This document shows, piece after piece, positions 10,445 through 22,822 of a stretch of 64,000 nucleotides of DNA. The position numbers and the translations under genes were made by a program. The first letter of the stretch is position 1. Every line of letters starts with the position of its first letter. The notes beneath the pieces are model-generated. The model made no database searches. It worked only from the letters and a program-made list of their open reading frames with translations, and had not been told where the DNA came from. Source of the stretch: Protula sp. h YS-2021 (Eukaryota; Annelida; Polychaeta; Sabellida; Serpulidae); contig OX457033.1 in the NCBI GenBank assembly GCA_949752745.1, positions 18,143,907 to 18,207,906 of the forward strand, given 5' to 3'.

Positions 10445-12724
10445 GATGCTTCTCTTTCCAAAAATGATGATATTTTCAAAATTGGTCACTATCACTCAAT
10501 CACTTTTATTCAGCGTCAAGTGCTACAATGGTTAAAGAATGCTTGTGTTAGGGTTAGGGCTATTAGGGTTGGCTTTTGTGACTTTATTATCGAATTTATA
10601 ACTCAAACATAGGGTGCAATCCACTAATTTGATGCTTCTCTTTCCAAAAATGATGATATTTTCAAAATTGGTCACTATCACTCAATCACTTTTATTCAGC
10701 GTCCATTGCTACAATGGTTAAAGAATGCTTGAGTTAGGGTTAGGGTTAGGGCTATTAGGGTTGGCTTTTGTGACTTTATTATCGAATTTATAACTCAAAC
10801 ATAGGGTGCAATCCACTAATTTGATGCTTCTCTTTCCAAAAATGATGATATTTTCAAAATTGGTCACTATCACTCAATCACTTTTATTCAGCGTCCATTG
10901 CTACAATGGTTAAAGAATGCTTGAGTTAGGGTTAGGGTTAGGGCTATTAGGGTTGGCTTTTGTGACTTTATTATCGAATTTTTAACTCAAACATAGGGTG
11001 CAATCCACTAATTTGATGCTTCTCTTTCCAAAAATGATGATATTTTCAAAATTGGTCACTATCACTCAATCACTTTTATTCAGCGTCCATTGCTACAATG
11101 GTTAAAGAATGCTTGAGTTAGGGTTAGGGTTAGGGCTATTAGGGTTGGCTTTTGTGACTTTATTATCGAATTTTTAACTCAAACATAGGGTGCAATCCAC
11201 TAATTTGATGCTTCTCTTTCCAAAAATGACGATATTTTCAAAATTGGTCACTATCACTCAATCACTTTTATTCAGCGTCCATTGCTACAATGGTTAAAGA
11301 ATGCTTGAGTTAGGGTTAGGGTTAGGGCTATTAGGGTTGGCTTTTGTGACTTTATTATCGAATTTTTAACTCAAACATAGGGTGCAATCCACTAATTTGA
11401 TGCTTCTCTTTCCAAAAATGATGATATTTTCAAAATTGGTCACTATCACTCAATCACTTTTATTCAGCGTGCATTGCTTCAATGGTTAAAGAATGCTTGA
11501 GTTAGGGTTAGGGCTATTAGGGTTGGCTTTTGTGACTTTATTATCGAATTTATAACTCAAACATAGGGTGCAATCCACTAATTTGATGCTTCTCTTTCCA
11601 AAAATGATGATATTTTCAAAATTGGTCACTATCACTCAATCACTTTTATTCAGCGTCCATTGCTACAATGGTTAAAGAATGCTTGAGTTAGGGTTAGGGT
11701 TAGGGCTATTAGGGTTGGCTTTTGTGACTTTATTATCGAATTTTTAACTCAAACATAGGGTGCAATCCACTAATTTGATGCTTCTCTTTCCAAAAATGAT
11801 GATATTTTCAAAATTGGTCACTATCACTCAATCACTTTTATTCAGCGTCAAGTGCTACAATGGTTAAAGAATGCTTGTGTTAGGGTTAGGGCTATTAGGG
11901 TTGGCTTTTGTGACTTTATTATCGAATTTATAACTCAAACATAGGGTGCAATCCACTAATTTGATGCTTCTCTTTCCAAAAATGATGATATTTTCAAAAT
12001 TGGTCACTATCACTCAATCACTTTTATTCAGCGTCCATTGCTACAATGGTTAAAGAATGCTTGAGTTAGGGTTAGGGTTAGGGCTATTAGGGTTGGCTTT
12101 TGTGACTTTATTATCGAATTTATAACTCAAACATAGGGTGCAATCCACTAATTTGATGCTTCTCTTTCCAAAAATGATGATATTTTCAAAATTGGTCACT
12201 ATCACTCAATCACTTTTATTCAGCGTCAAGTGCTACAATGGTTAAAGAATGCTTGTGTTAGGATTAGGGCTATTAGGGTTGGCTTTTGTGACTTAATTAT
12301 CGAATTTATAACTCAAACATAGGGTGCAATCCACTAATTTGATGCTTCTCTTTCCAAAAATGATGATATTTTCAAAATTGGTCACTATCACTCAATCCCT
12401 TTTATTCAGTGTCCATTGCTACAATGGTTAAAGAATGCTTGAGTTAGGGTTAGGGTTAGGGCTATTAGGGTTGGCTTTTGTGACTTTATTATCGAATTTT
12501 TAACTCAAACATAGGGTGCAATCCACTAATTTGATGCTTCTCTTTCCAAAATTGATGATATTTTCAAAATTGATCACTATCACTCAATCACTTTTATTCA
12601 GCGTGCATTGCTACAATGGTTAAAGAATGCTTGAGTTAGGGTTAGGGTTAGAGCTATTAGGGTTGGCTTTTGAGACTTGATTATCGAATTTATAACTCAA
12701 ACATAGGGTGCAATCCACTAATTT
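10445..12724 (+). repeat. Mixed 186/192-bp segment
   Basis: Units start at 10445 (186, CAAGTG), 10631, 10823, 11015, 11207 (T24C), 11399 (186, GCATTGCTTC), 11585, 11777 (186), 11963, 12155 (186, GGATTAGGG, ACTTAATTA), 12341 (A58C, CpG 70 to TG) and 12533 (TTGATCAC, TTAGAGC, GAGACTTGAT). The run from 12155 on is echoed near 62 kb. Confidence 0.85.
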
Positions 12725-13858
12725 GATGCTTCTCTTTCCAAAAATGATGATATTTTCAAAATTGGTCACTATCACTCAATCACTTTTATTCAGCGTCAAG
12801 TGCTACAATGGTTAAAGAATGCTTGTGTTAGGGTTAGGGCTATTAGGGTTGGCTTTTGTGACTTTATTATCGAATTTATAACTCAAACATAGGGTGCAAT
12901 CCACTAATTTGATGCTTCTCTTTCCAAAAATGATGATATTTTCAAAATTGGTCACTATCACTCAATCACTTTTATTCAGCGTCCATTGCTACAATGGTTA
13001 AAGAATGCTTGAGTTAGGGTTAGGGTTAGGGCTATTAGGGTTGGCTTTTGTGACTTTATTATCGAATTTTTAACTCAAACATAGGGTGCAATCCACTAAT
13101 TTGATGCTTCTCTTTCCAAAAATGATGATATTTTCAAAATTGGTCACTATCACTCAACCACTTTTATTCAGCGTCAAGTGCTACAATGGTTAAAGAATGC
13201 TTGTGTTAGGGTTAGGGCTATTAGGGTTGGCTTTTGTGACTTTATTATCGAATTTATAACTCAAACATAGGGTGCAATCCACTAATTTGATGCTTCTCTT
13301 TCCAAAAATGATGATATTTTCAAAATTGGTCACTATCACTCAATCACTTTTATTCAGCGTCCATTGCTACAATGGTTAAAGAATGCTTGAGTTAGGGTTA
13401 GGGTTAGGGCTATTAGGGTTGGCTTTTGTGAATTTATTATCGAATTTTTAACTCAAACATAGGGTGCAATCCACTAATTTGATGCTTCTCTTTCCAAAAA
13501 TGATGATATTTTCAAAATTGGTCACTATCACTCAATCACTTTTATTCAGCGTCAAGTGCTACAGTGGTTAAAGAATGCTTGTGTTAGGGTTAGGGCTATT
13601 AGGGTTGGCTTTTGTGACTTTATTATCGAATTTATAACTCAAACATAGGGTGCAATCCACTAATTTGATGCTTCTCTTTCCAAAAATGATGATGTTTTCA
13701 AAATTGGTCACTATCACTCAATCACTTTTATTCAGCGTCCATTGCTACAATGGTTAAAGAATGCTTGAGTTAGGGTTAGGGTTAGGGCTATTAGGGTTGG
13801 CTTTTGTGACTTTATTATCGAATTTTTAACTCAAACATAGGGTGCAATCCACTAATTT
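12725..13858 (+). repeat. 1134-bp six-monomer block, copy 1
   Basis: Alternating 186 and 192-bp units start at 12725, 12911, 13103 (T56C), 13289 (C144A), 13481 (A84G, ACAGTGG) and 13667 (A28G, GATGTTTT). It is followed in phase by a second copy. Confidence 0.87.
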
Positions 13859-14992
13859 GATGCTTCTCTTTCCAAAAATGATGATATTTTCAAAATTGGT
13901 CACTATCACTCAATCACTTTTATTCAGCGTCAAGTGCTACAATGGTTAAAGAATGCTTGTGTTAGGGTTAGGGCTATTAGGGTTGGCTTTTGTGACTTTA
14001 TTATCGAATTTATAACTCAAACATAGGGTGCAATCCACTAATTTGATGCTTCTCTTTCCAAAAATGATGATATTTTCAAAATTGGTCACTATCACTCAAT
14101 CACTTTTATTCAGCGTCCATTGCTACAATGGTTAAAGAATGCTTGAGTTAGGGTTAGGGTTAGGGCTATTAGGGTTGGCTTTTGTGACTTTATTATCGAA
14201 TTTTTAACTCAAACATAGGGTGCAATCCACTAATTTGATGCTTCTCTTTCCAAAAATGATGATATTTTCAAAATTGGTCACTATCACTCAACCACTTTTA
14301 TTCAGCGTCAAGTGCTACAATGGTTAAAGAATGCTTGTGTTAGGGTTAGGGCTATTAGGGTTGGCTTTTGTGACTTTATTATCGAATTTATAACTCAAAC
14401 ATAGGGTGCAATCCACTAATTTGATGCTTCTCTTTCCAAAAATGATGATATTTTCAAAATTGGTCACTATCACTCAATCACTTTTATTCAGCGTCCATTG
14501 CTACAATGGTTAAAGAATGCTTGAGTTAGGGTTAGGGTTAGGGCTATTAGGGTTGGCTTTTGTGAATTTATTATCGAATTTTTAACTCAAACATAGGGTG
14601 CAATCCACTAATTTGATGCTTCTCTTTCCAAAAATGATGATATTTTCAAAATTGGTCACTATCACTCAATCACTTTTATTCAGCGTCAAGTGCTACAGTG
14701 GTTAAAGAATGCTTGTGTTAGGGTTAGGGCTATTAGGGTTGGCTTTTGTGACTTTATTATCGAATTTATAACTCAAACATAGGGTGCAATCCACTAATTT
14801 GATGCTTCTCTTTCCAAAAATGATGATGTTTTCAAAATTGGTCACTATCACTCAATCACTTTTATTCAGCGTCCATTGCTACAATGGTTAAAGAATGCTT
14901 GAGTTAGGGTTAGGGTTAGGGCTATTAGGGTTGGCTTTTGTGACTTTATTATCGAATTTTTAACTCAAACATAGGGTGCAATCCACTAATTT
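13859..14992 (+). repeat. 1134-bp six-monomer block, copy 2
   Basis: Units start at 13859, 14045, 14237, 14423, 14615 and 14801. The variant order is the same as in 12725-13858, and I noticed no difference. Confidence 0.87.
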
Positions 14993-15376
14993 GATGCTTC
15001 TCTTTCCAAAAATGATGATATTTTCAAAATTGGTCACTATCACTCAATCACTTTTATTCAGCGTCCATTGCTACAATGGTTAAAGAATGCTTGAGATAGG
15101 GTTAGGGTTAGGGCTATTAGGGTTGGCTTTTGTGACTTTATTATCGAATTTTTAACTCAAACATAGGGTGCAATCCACTAATTTGATGCTTCTCTTTCCA
15201 AAAATGATGATATTTTCAAAATTGGTCACTATCACTCAATCACTTTTATTCAGCGTCCATTGCTACAATGGTTAAAGAATGCTTGAGTTAGGGTTAGGGT
15301 TAGGGCTATTAGGGTTGGCTTTTGTGACTTTATTATCGAATTTTTAACTCAAACATAGGGTGCAATCCACTAATTT
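14993..15376 (+). repeat. Two 192-bp units between blocks
   Basis: Units start at 14993 (T104A, GATAGGG) and 15185 (plain). Confidence 0.85.
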
Positions 15377-16894
15377 GATGCTTCTCTTTCCAAAAATGAT
15401 GATATTTTCAAAATTGGTCACTATCACTCAATCACTTTTATTCAGCGTGCATTGCTACAATGGTTAAAGAATGCTTGAGTTAGGGTTAGGGCTATTAGGG
15501 TTGGCTTTTGTGACTTTATTATCGAATTTATAACTCAAACATAGGGTGCAATCCACTAATTTGATGCTTCTCTTTCCAAAAATGATGATATTTTCAAAAT
15601 TGGTCACTATCACTCAATCACTTTTATTCAGCGTCCATTGCTACAATGGTTAAAGAATGCTTGAGTTAGGGTTAGGGTTAGGGCTATTAGGGTTGGCTTT
15701 TGTGACTTTATTATCGAATTTTTAACTCAAACATAGGGTGCAATCCACTAATTTGATGCTTCTCTTTCCAAAAATGATGATATTTTCAAAATTGGTCACT
15801 ATCACTCAATCACTTTTATTCAGCGTCAAGTGCTACAATGGTTAAAGAATGCTTGTGTTAGGGTTAGGGCTATTAGGGTTGGCTTTTGTGACTTTATTAT
15901 CGAATTTATAACTCAAACATAGGGTGCAATCCACTAATTTGATGCTTCTCTTTCCAAAAATGATGATATTTTCAAAATTGGTCACTATCACTCAATCACT
16001 TTTATTCAGCGTCCATTGCTACAATGGTTAAAGAATGCTTGAGTTAGGGTTAGGGTTAGGGCTATTAGGGTTGGCTTTTGTGACTTTATTATCGAATTTT
16101 TAACTCAAATATAGGGTGCAATCCACTAATATGATGCTTCTCTTTCCAAAAATGATGATATTTTCAAAATTGGTCACTATCACTCAATCACTTTTATTCA
16201 GCGTCCATTGCTACAATGGTTAAAGAATGCTTGAGTTAGGGTTAGGGTTAGGGCTATTAGGGTTGGCTTTTGTGACTTTATTATCGAATTTTTAACTCAA
16301 ACATAGGGTGCAATCCACTAATTTGATGCTTCTCTTTCCAAAAATGATGATATTTTCAAAATTGGTCACTATCACTCAATCACTTTTATTCAGCGTCATG
16401 TGCTACAATGGTTAAAGAATGCTTGTGTTAGGGTTAGGGCTATTAGGGTTGGCTTTTGTGACTTTATTATCGAATTTATAACTCAAACATAGGGTGCAAT
16501 CCACTAATTTGATGCTTCTCTTTCCAAAAATGATGATATTTTCAAAATTGGTCACTATCACTCAATCACTTTTATTCAGCGTCCATTGCTACAATGGTTA
16601 AAGAATGCTTGAGTTAGGGTTAGGGTAAGGGCTATTAGGGTTGGCTTTTGTGACTTTATTATCGAATTTATAACTCAAACATAGGGTGCAATCCACTAAT
16701 TTAATGCTTCTCTTTCCAAAAATGATGATATTTTCAAAATTGGTCACTATCACTCAATCACTTTTATTCAGCGTCCATTGCTACAATGGTTAAAGAATGC
16801 TTGAGTTAGGGTTAGGGTTAGGGCTATTAGGGTTGGCTTTTGTGACTTTATTATCGAATTTTTAACTCAAACATAGGGTGCAATCCACTAATTT
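15377..16894 (+). repeat. 1518-bp eight-monomer block, copy 1
   Basis: Units start at 15377 (186, GCATTG), 15563, 15755 (186, CAAGTG), 15941 (CAAATATAG), 16133, 16325 (186, CATGTG), 16511 (T117A) and 16703. The first base of the unit at 16703 is A, giving AATGCTTCTC. Confidence 0.85.
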
Positions 16895-18412
16895 GATGCT
16901 TCTCTTTCCAAAAATGATGATATTTTCAAAATTGGTCACTATCACTCAATCACTTTTATTCAGCGTGCATTGCTACAATGGTTAAAGAATGCTTGAGTTA
17001 GGGTTAGGGCTATTAGGGTTGGCTTTTGTGACTTTATTATCGAATTTATAACTCAAACATAGGGTGCAATCCACTAATTTGATGCTTCTCTTTCCAAAAA
17101 TGATGATATTTTCAAAATTGGTCACTATCACTCAATCACTTTTATTCAGCGTCCATTGCTACAATGGTTAAAGAATGCTTGAGTTAGGGTTAGGGTTAGG
17201 GCTATTAGGGTTGGCTTTTGTGACTTTATTATCGAATTTTTAACTCAAACATAGGGTGCAATCCACTAATTTGATGCTTCTCTTTCCAAAAATGATGATA
17301 TTTTCAAAATTGGTCACTATCACTCAATCACTTTTATTCAGCGTCAAGTGCTACAATGGTTAAAGAATGCTTGTGTTAGGGTTAGGGCTATTAGGGTTGG
17401 CTTTTGTGACTTTATTATCGAATTTATAACTCAAACATAGGGTGCAATCCACTAATTTGATGCTTCTCTTTCCAAAAATGATGATATTTTCAAAATTGGT
17501 CACTATCACTCAATCACTTTTATTCAGCGTCCATTGCTACAATGGTTAAAGAATGCTTGAGTTAGGGTTAGGGTTAGGGCTATTAGGGTTGGCTTTTGTG
17601 ACTTTATTATCGAATTTTTAACTCAAATATAGGGTGCAATCCACTAATTTGATGCTTCTCTTTCCAAAAATGATGATATTTTCAAAATTGGTCACTATCA
17701 CTCAATCACTTTTATTCAGCGTCCATTGCTACAATGGTTAAAGAATGCTTGAGTTAGGGTTAGGGTTAGGGCTATTAGGGTTGGCTTTTGTGACTTTATT
17801 ATCGAATTTTTAACTCAAACATAGGGTGCAATCCACTAATTTGATGCTTCTCTTTCCAAAAATGATGATATTTTCAAAATTGGTCACTATCACTCAATCA
17901 CTTTTATTCAGCGTCATGTGCTACAATGGTTAAAGAATGCTTGTGTTAGGGTTAGGGCTATTAGGGTTGGCTTTTGTGACTTTATTATCGAATTTATAAC
18001 TCAAACATAGGGTGCAATCCACTAATTTGATGCTTCTCTTTCCAAAAATGATGATATTTTCAAAATTGGTCACTATCACTCAATCACTTTTATTCAGCGT
18101 CCATTGCTACAATGGTTAAAGAATGCTTGAGTTAGGGTTAGGGTTAGGGCTATTAGGGTTGGCTTTTGTGACTTTATTATCGAATTTATAACTCAAACAT
18201 AGGGTGCAATCCACTAATTTGATGCTTCTCTTTCCAAAAATGATGATATTTTCAAAATTGGTCACTATCACTCAATCACTTTTATTCAGCGTCAAGTGCT
18301 ACAATGGTTAAAGAATGCTTGAGTTAGGGTTAGGGTTAGCGCTATTAGGGTTGGCTTTTGTGACTTTATTATCGAATTTTTAACTCAAACATAGGGTGCA
18401 ATCCACTAATTT
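16895..18412 (+). repeat. 1518-bp eight-monomer block, copy 2
   Basis: Units start at 16895, 17081, 17273, 17459 (CAAATATAG), 17651, 17843 (CATGTG), 18029 and 18221. The last unit is a recombinant: CAAGTG at 73-78 but GAGTT and 192-bp length, with TTAGCGC in the cluster. Confidence 0.83.
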
Positions 18413-18796
18413 GATGCTTCTCTTTCCAAAAATGATGATATTTTCAAAATTGGTCACTATCACTCAATCACTTTTATTCAGCGTCCATTGCTACAATGGT
18501 TAAAGAATGCTTGAGTTAGGGTTAGGGTTAGGGCTATTAGGGTTGGCTTTTGTGACTTTATTATCGAATTTATAACTAAAACATAGGGTGCAATCCACTA
18601 ATTTGATGCTTCTCTTTCCAAAAATGATGATATTTTCAAAATTGGTCACTATCTCTCAATCACTTTTATTCAGCGTCCATTGCTACAATGGTTAAAGAAT
18701 GCTTGAGTTAGGGTTAGGGTTAGGGCTATTAGGGTTGGCTTTTTTGACTTTATTATCGAATTTTTAACTCAAACATAGGGTGCAATCCACTAATTT
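18413..18796 (+). repeat. Entry to the 192-bp-only domain
   Basis: Units at 18413 (C166A, ACTAAAAC) and 18605 (A50T, ATCTCTC, with TTTTTTGAC) introduce variants typical of the centre. From 18029 to 28389 only one 186-bp unit occurs, at 22637. Confidence 0.82.
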
Positions 18797-20140
18797 GATG
18801 CTTCTCTTTCCAAAAATGATGATATTTTCAAAATTGGTCACTATCACTCAATCACTTTTATTCAGCGTCCATTGCTACAATGGTTAAAGAATGCTTGAGT
18901 TAGGGTTAGGGTTAGGGCTATTACGGTTGGCTTTTGTGACTTTATTATCGAATTTTTAACTCAAACATAGGGTGCAATCCACTAATTTGATGCTTCTCTT
19001 TCCAAAAATGATGATATTTTCAAAATTGGTCGCTATGACTCAATCACTTTTATTCAGCGTGCATTGCTACAATGGTTAAAGAATGCTTGAGTTAGGGTTA
19101 GGGTTAGGGCTATTAGGGTTGGCTTTTGTGACTTTATTATCGAATATATAACTCAAACATAGGGTGCAATCCACTAATTTGATGCTTCTCTTTCCAAAAA
19201 TGATGATATTTTCAAAATTGGTCACTATCACTCAATCACTTTTATTCAGCGTGCATTGCTACAATGGTTAAAGAATGCTTGAGTTAGGGTTAGGGTTAGG
19301 GCTATTAGGGTTGGCTTTTGTGACTTTATTATCGAATTTTTAACTCAAACATAGGGTGCAATCCACTAATTTGATGCTTCTCTTTCCAAAAATGATGATA
19401 TTTTCAAAATTGGTCACTATCACTCAATCACTTTTATTCAGCGTGCATTGCTACAATGGTTAAAGAATGCTTGAGATAGGGTTAGGGCTAAGGCTATTAG
19501 GGTTGGCTTTTGTGACTTTATTATCGAATTTTTAACTCAAACATAGGGTGCAATCCACTAATTTGATGCTTCTCTTTCCAAAAATGATGATATTTTCAAA
19601 ATTGGTCACTATCTCTCAATCACTTTTATTCAGCGTCCATTGCTACAATGGTTAAAGAATGCTTGAGTTAGGGTTAGGGTTAGGGCTATTAGGGTTGGCT
19701 TTTTTGACTTTATTATCGAATTTTTAACTCAAACATAGGGTGCAATCCACTAATTTGATGCTTCTCTTTCCAAAAATGATGATACTTTCAAAATTGGTCA
19801 CTATCACTCAATCACATTTATTCAGCGTCCATTGCTACAATGGTTAAAGAATGCTTGAGTTAGGGTTAGGGTTAGGGCTATTAGGGTTGGCTTTTGTGAC
19901 TTTATTATCGAATTTTTAATTCAAACATAGGGTGCAATCCACTAATTTGATGCTTCTCTTTCCAAAAATGATGATATTTTCAAAATTGGTCGCTATCACT
20001 CAATCACATTTATTCAGCGTCCATTGCTACAATGGTTAAAGAATGCTTGAGTTAGGGTTAGGGTTAGGGCTATTAGGGTTGGCTTTTGTGACTTTATTAT
20101 CGAATTTTTAACTCAAACATAGGGTGCAATCCACTAATTT
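18797..20140 (+). repeat. 1344-bp seven-monomer block, copy 1
   Basis: Units start at 18797 (G128C), 18989 (A44G+C49G, GCATTG, T158A), 19181, 19373 (T104A, CTAAGGC), 19565 (A50T), 19757 (T29C, T60A) and 19949 (A44G, T60A). All are 192 bp. Copy 2 follows in phase. Confidence 0.86.
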
Positions 20141-21484
20141 GATGCTTCTCTTTCCAAAAATGATGATATTTTCAAAATTGGTCACTATCACTCAATCACT
20201 TTTATTCAGCGTCCATTGCTACAATGGTTAAAGAATGCTTGAGTTAGGGTTAGGGTTAGGGCTATTACGGTTGGCTTTTGTGACTTTATTATCGAATTTT
20301 TAACTCAAACATAGGGTGCAATCCACTAATTTGATGCTTCTCTTTCCAAAAATGATGATATTTTCAAAATTGGTCGCTATGACTCAATCACTTTTATTCA
20401 GCGTGCATTGCTACAATGGTTAAAGAATGCTTGAGTTAGGGTTAGGGTTAGGGCTATTAGGGTTGGCTTTTGTGACTTTATTATCGAATATATAACTCAA
20501 ACATAGGGTGCAATCCACTAATTTGATGCTTCTCTTTCCAAAAATGATGATATTTTCCAAATTGGTCACTATCACTCAATCACTTTTATTCAGCGTGCAT
20601 TGCTACAATGGTTAAAGAATGCTTGAGTTAGGGTTAGGGTTAGGGCTATTAGGGTTGGCTTTTGTGACTTTATTATCGAATTTTTAACTCAAACATAGGG
20701 TGCAATCCACTAATTTGATGCTTCTCTTTCCAAAAATGATGATATTTTCAAAATTGGTCACTATCACTCAATCACTTTTATTCAGCGTGCATTGCTACAA
20801 TGGTTAAAGAATGCTTGAGATAGGGTTAGGGCTAAGGCTATTAGGGTTGGCTTTTGTGACTTTATTATCGAATTTTTAACTCAAACATAGGGTGCAATCC
20901 ACTAATTTGATGCTTCTCTTTCCAAAAATGATGATATTTTCAAAATTGGTCACTATCTCTCAATCACTTTTATTCAGCGTCCATTGCTACAATGGTTAAA
21001 GAATGCTTGAGTTAGGGTTAGGGTTAGGGCTATTAGGGTTGGCTTTTTTGACTTTATTATCGAATTTTTAACTCAAACATAGGGTGCAATCCACTAATTT
21101 GATGCTTCTCTTTCCAAAAATGATGATACTTTCAAAATTGGTCACTATCACTCAATCACATTTATTCAGCGTCCATTGCTACAATGGTTAAAGAATGCTT
21201 GAGTTAGGGTTAGGGTTAGGGCTATTAGGGTTGGCTTTTGTGACTTTATTATCGAATTTTTAATTCAAACATAGGGTGCAATCCACTAATTTGATGCTTC
21301 TCTTTCCAAAAATGATGATATTTTCAAAATTGGTCGCTATCACTCAATCACATTTATTCAGCGTCCATTGCTACAATGGTTAAAGAATGCTTGAGTTAGG
21401 GTTAGGGTTAGGGCTATTAGGGTTGGCTTTTGTGACTTTATTATCGAATTTTTAACTCAAACATAGGGTGCAATCCACTAATTT
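20141..21484 (+). repeat. 1344-bp seven-monomer block, copy 2
   Basis: Units start at 20141, 20333, 20525, 20717, 20909, 21101 and 21293. The variant order is that of 18797-20140. The unit at 20525 additionally has TTTTCCAAATT. Confidence 0.86.
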
Positions 21485-22636
21485 GATGCTTCTCTTTCCA
21501 AAAATGATGATATTTTCAAAATTGGTCGCTATCACTCAATCACATTTATTCAGCGTCCATTGCTACAATGGTTAAAGAATGCTTGAGTTAGGGTTAGGGT
21601 TAGGGCTATTAGGGTTTGCTTTTGTGACTTTATTATCGATTTTTTAACTCAAACATAGGGTGCAATCCACTAACTTGATGCTTCTCTTTCCAAAAATGAT
21701 GATATTTTCAAAATTGGTCGCTATGACTCAATCACTTTTATTCAGCGTGCATTGCTACAATGGTTAAAGAATGCTTGAGTTAGGGTTAGAGTTAGGGCTA
21801 TTAGGGTTGGCTTTTGTGACTTTATTATCGAATATATAACTCAAACATAGGGTGCAATCCACTAATTTGATGCTTCTCTTTCCAAAAATGATGATATTTT
21901 CAAAATTGGTCACTATCACTCAATCACTTTTATTCAGCGTGCATTGCTACAATGGTTAAAGAATGCTTGAGTTAGGGTTAGGGTTAGGGCTATTAGGGTT
22001 GGCTTTTGTGACTTTATTATCGAATTTTTAACTCAAACATAGGGTGCAATCCACTAATTTGATGCTTCTCTTTCCAAAAATGATGATATTTTCAAAATTG
22101 GTCACTATCACTCAATCACTTTTATTCAGCGTGCATTGCTACAATGGTTAAAGAATGCTTGAGATAGGGTTAGGGCTGAGGCTATTAGGGTTGGCTTTTG
22201 TGACTTTATTATCGAATTTATAACTCAAACATAGGGTGCAATCCACTAATTTGATGCTTCTCTTTCCAAAAATGATGATATTTTCAAAATTGGTCACTAT
22301 CTCTCAATCACTTTTATTCAGCGTCCATTGCTACAATGGTTAAAGAATGCTTGAGTTAGGGTTAGGGTTAGGGCTATTAGGGTTGGCTTTTTTGACTTTA
22401 TTATCGAATTTTTAACTCAAACATAGGGTGCAATCCACTAATTTGATGCTTCTCTTTCCAAAAATGATGATACTTTCAAAATTGGTCACTATCACTCAAT
22501 CACATTTATTCAGCGTCCATTGCTACAATGGTTAAAGAATGCTTAAGTTAGGGTTAGGGTTAGGGCTATTAGGGTTGGCTTTTGTGACTTTATTATCGAA
22601 TTTTTAACTCAAACATAGGGTGCAATCCACTAATTT
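21485..22636 (+). repeat. 1344-bp block, truncated and diverged copy 3
   Basis: Six units start at 21485, 21677, 21869, 22061 (CTGAGGC), 22253 and 22445 (GCTTAAGTT). The first unit carries A44G/T60A instead of G128C, and the seventh unit is missing. It contains private changes: GGTTTGC and TCGATTTTTT in the unit at 21485, GTTAGAGTT in that at 21677. Confidence 0.8.
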
Positions 22637-22822
22637 GATGCTTCTCTTTCCAAAAATGATGATATTTTCAAAATTGGTCACTATCACTCAATCACTTTTA
22701 TTCAGCGTCAAGTGCTACAATGGTTAAAGAATGCTTGTGTTAGGGTTAGGGCTATTAGGGTTGGCTTTTGTGACTTTATTATCGAATTTATAACTCAAAC
22801 ATAGGGTGCAATCCACTAATTT
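22637..22822 (+). repeat. Isolated 186-bp CAAGTG unit in the centre
   Basis: This is the only two-hexamer unit between 18029 and 28389. It carries the full CAAGTG/A102T/T160A haplotype of the flanking regions, which suggests transfer by exchange from a flank-type segment. Confidence 0.85.
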
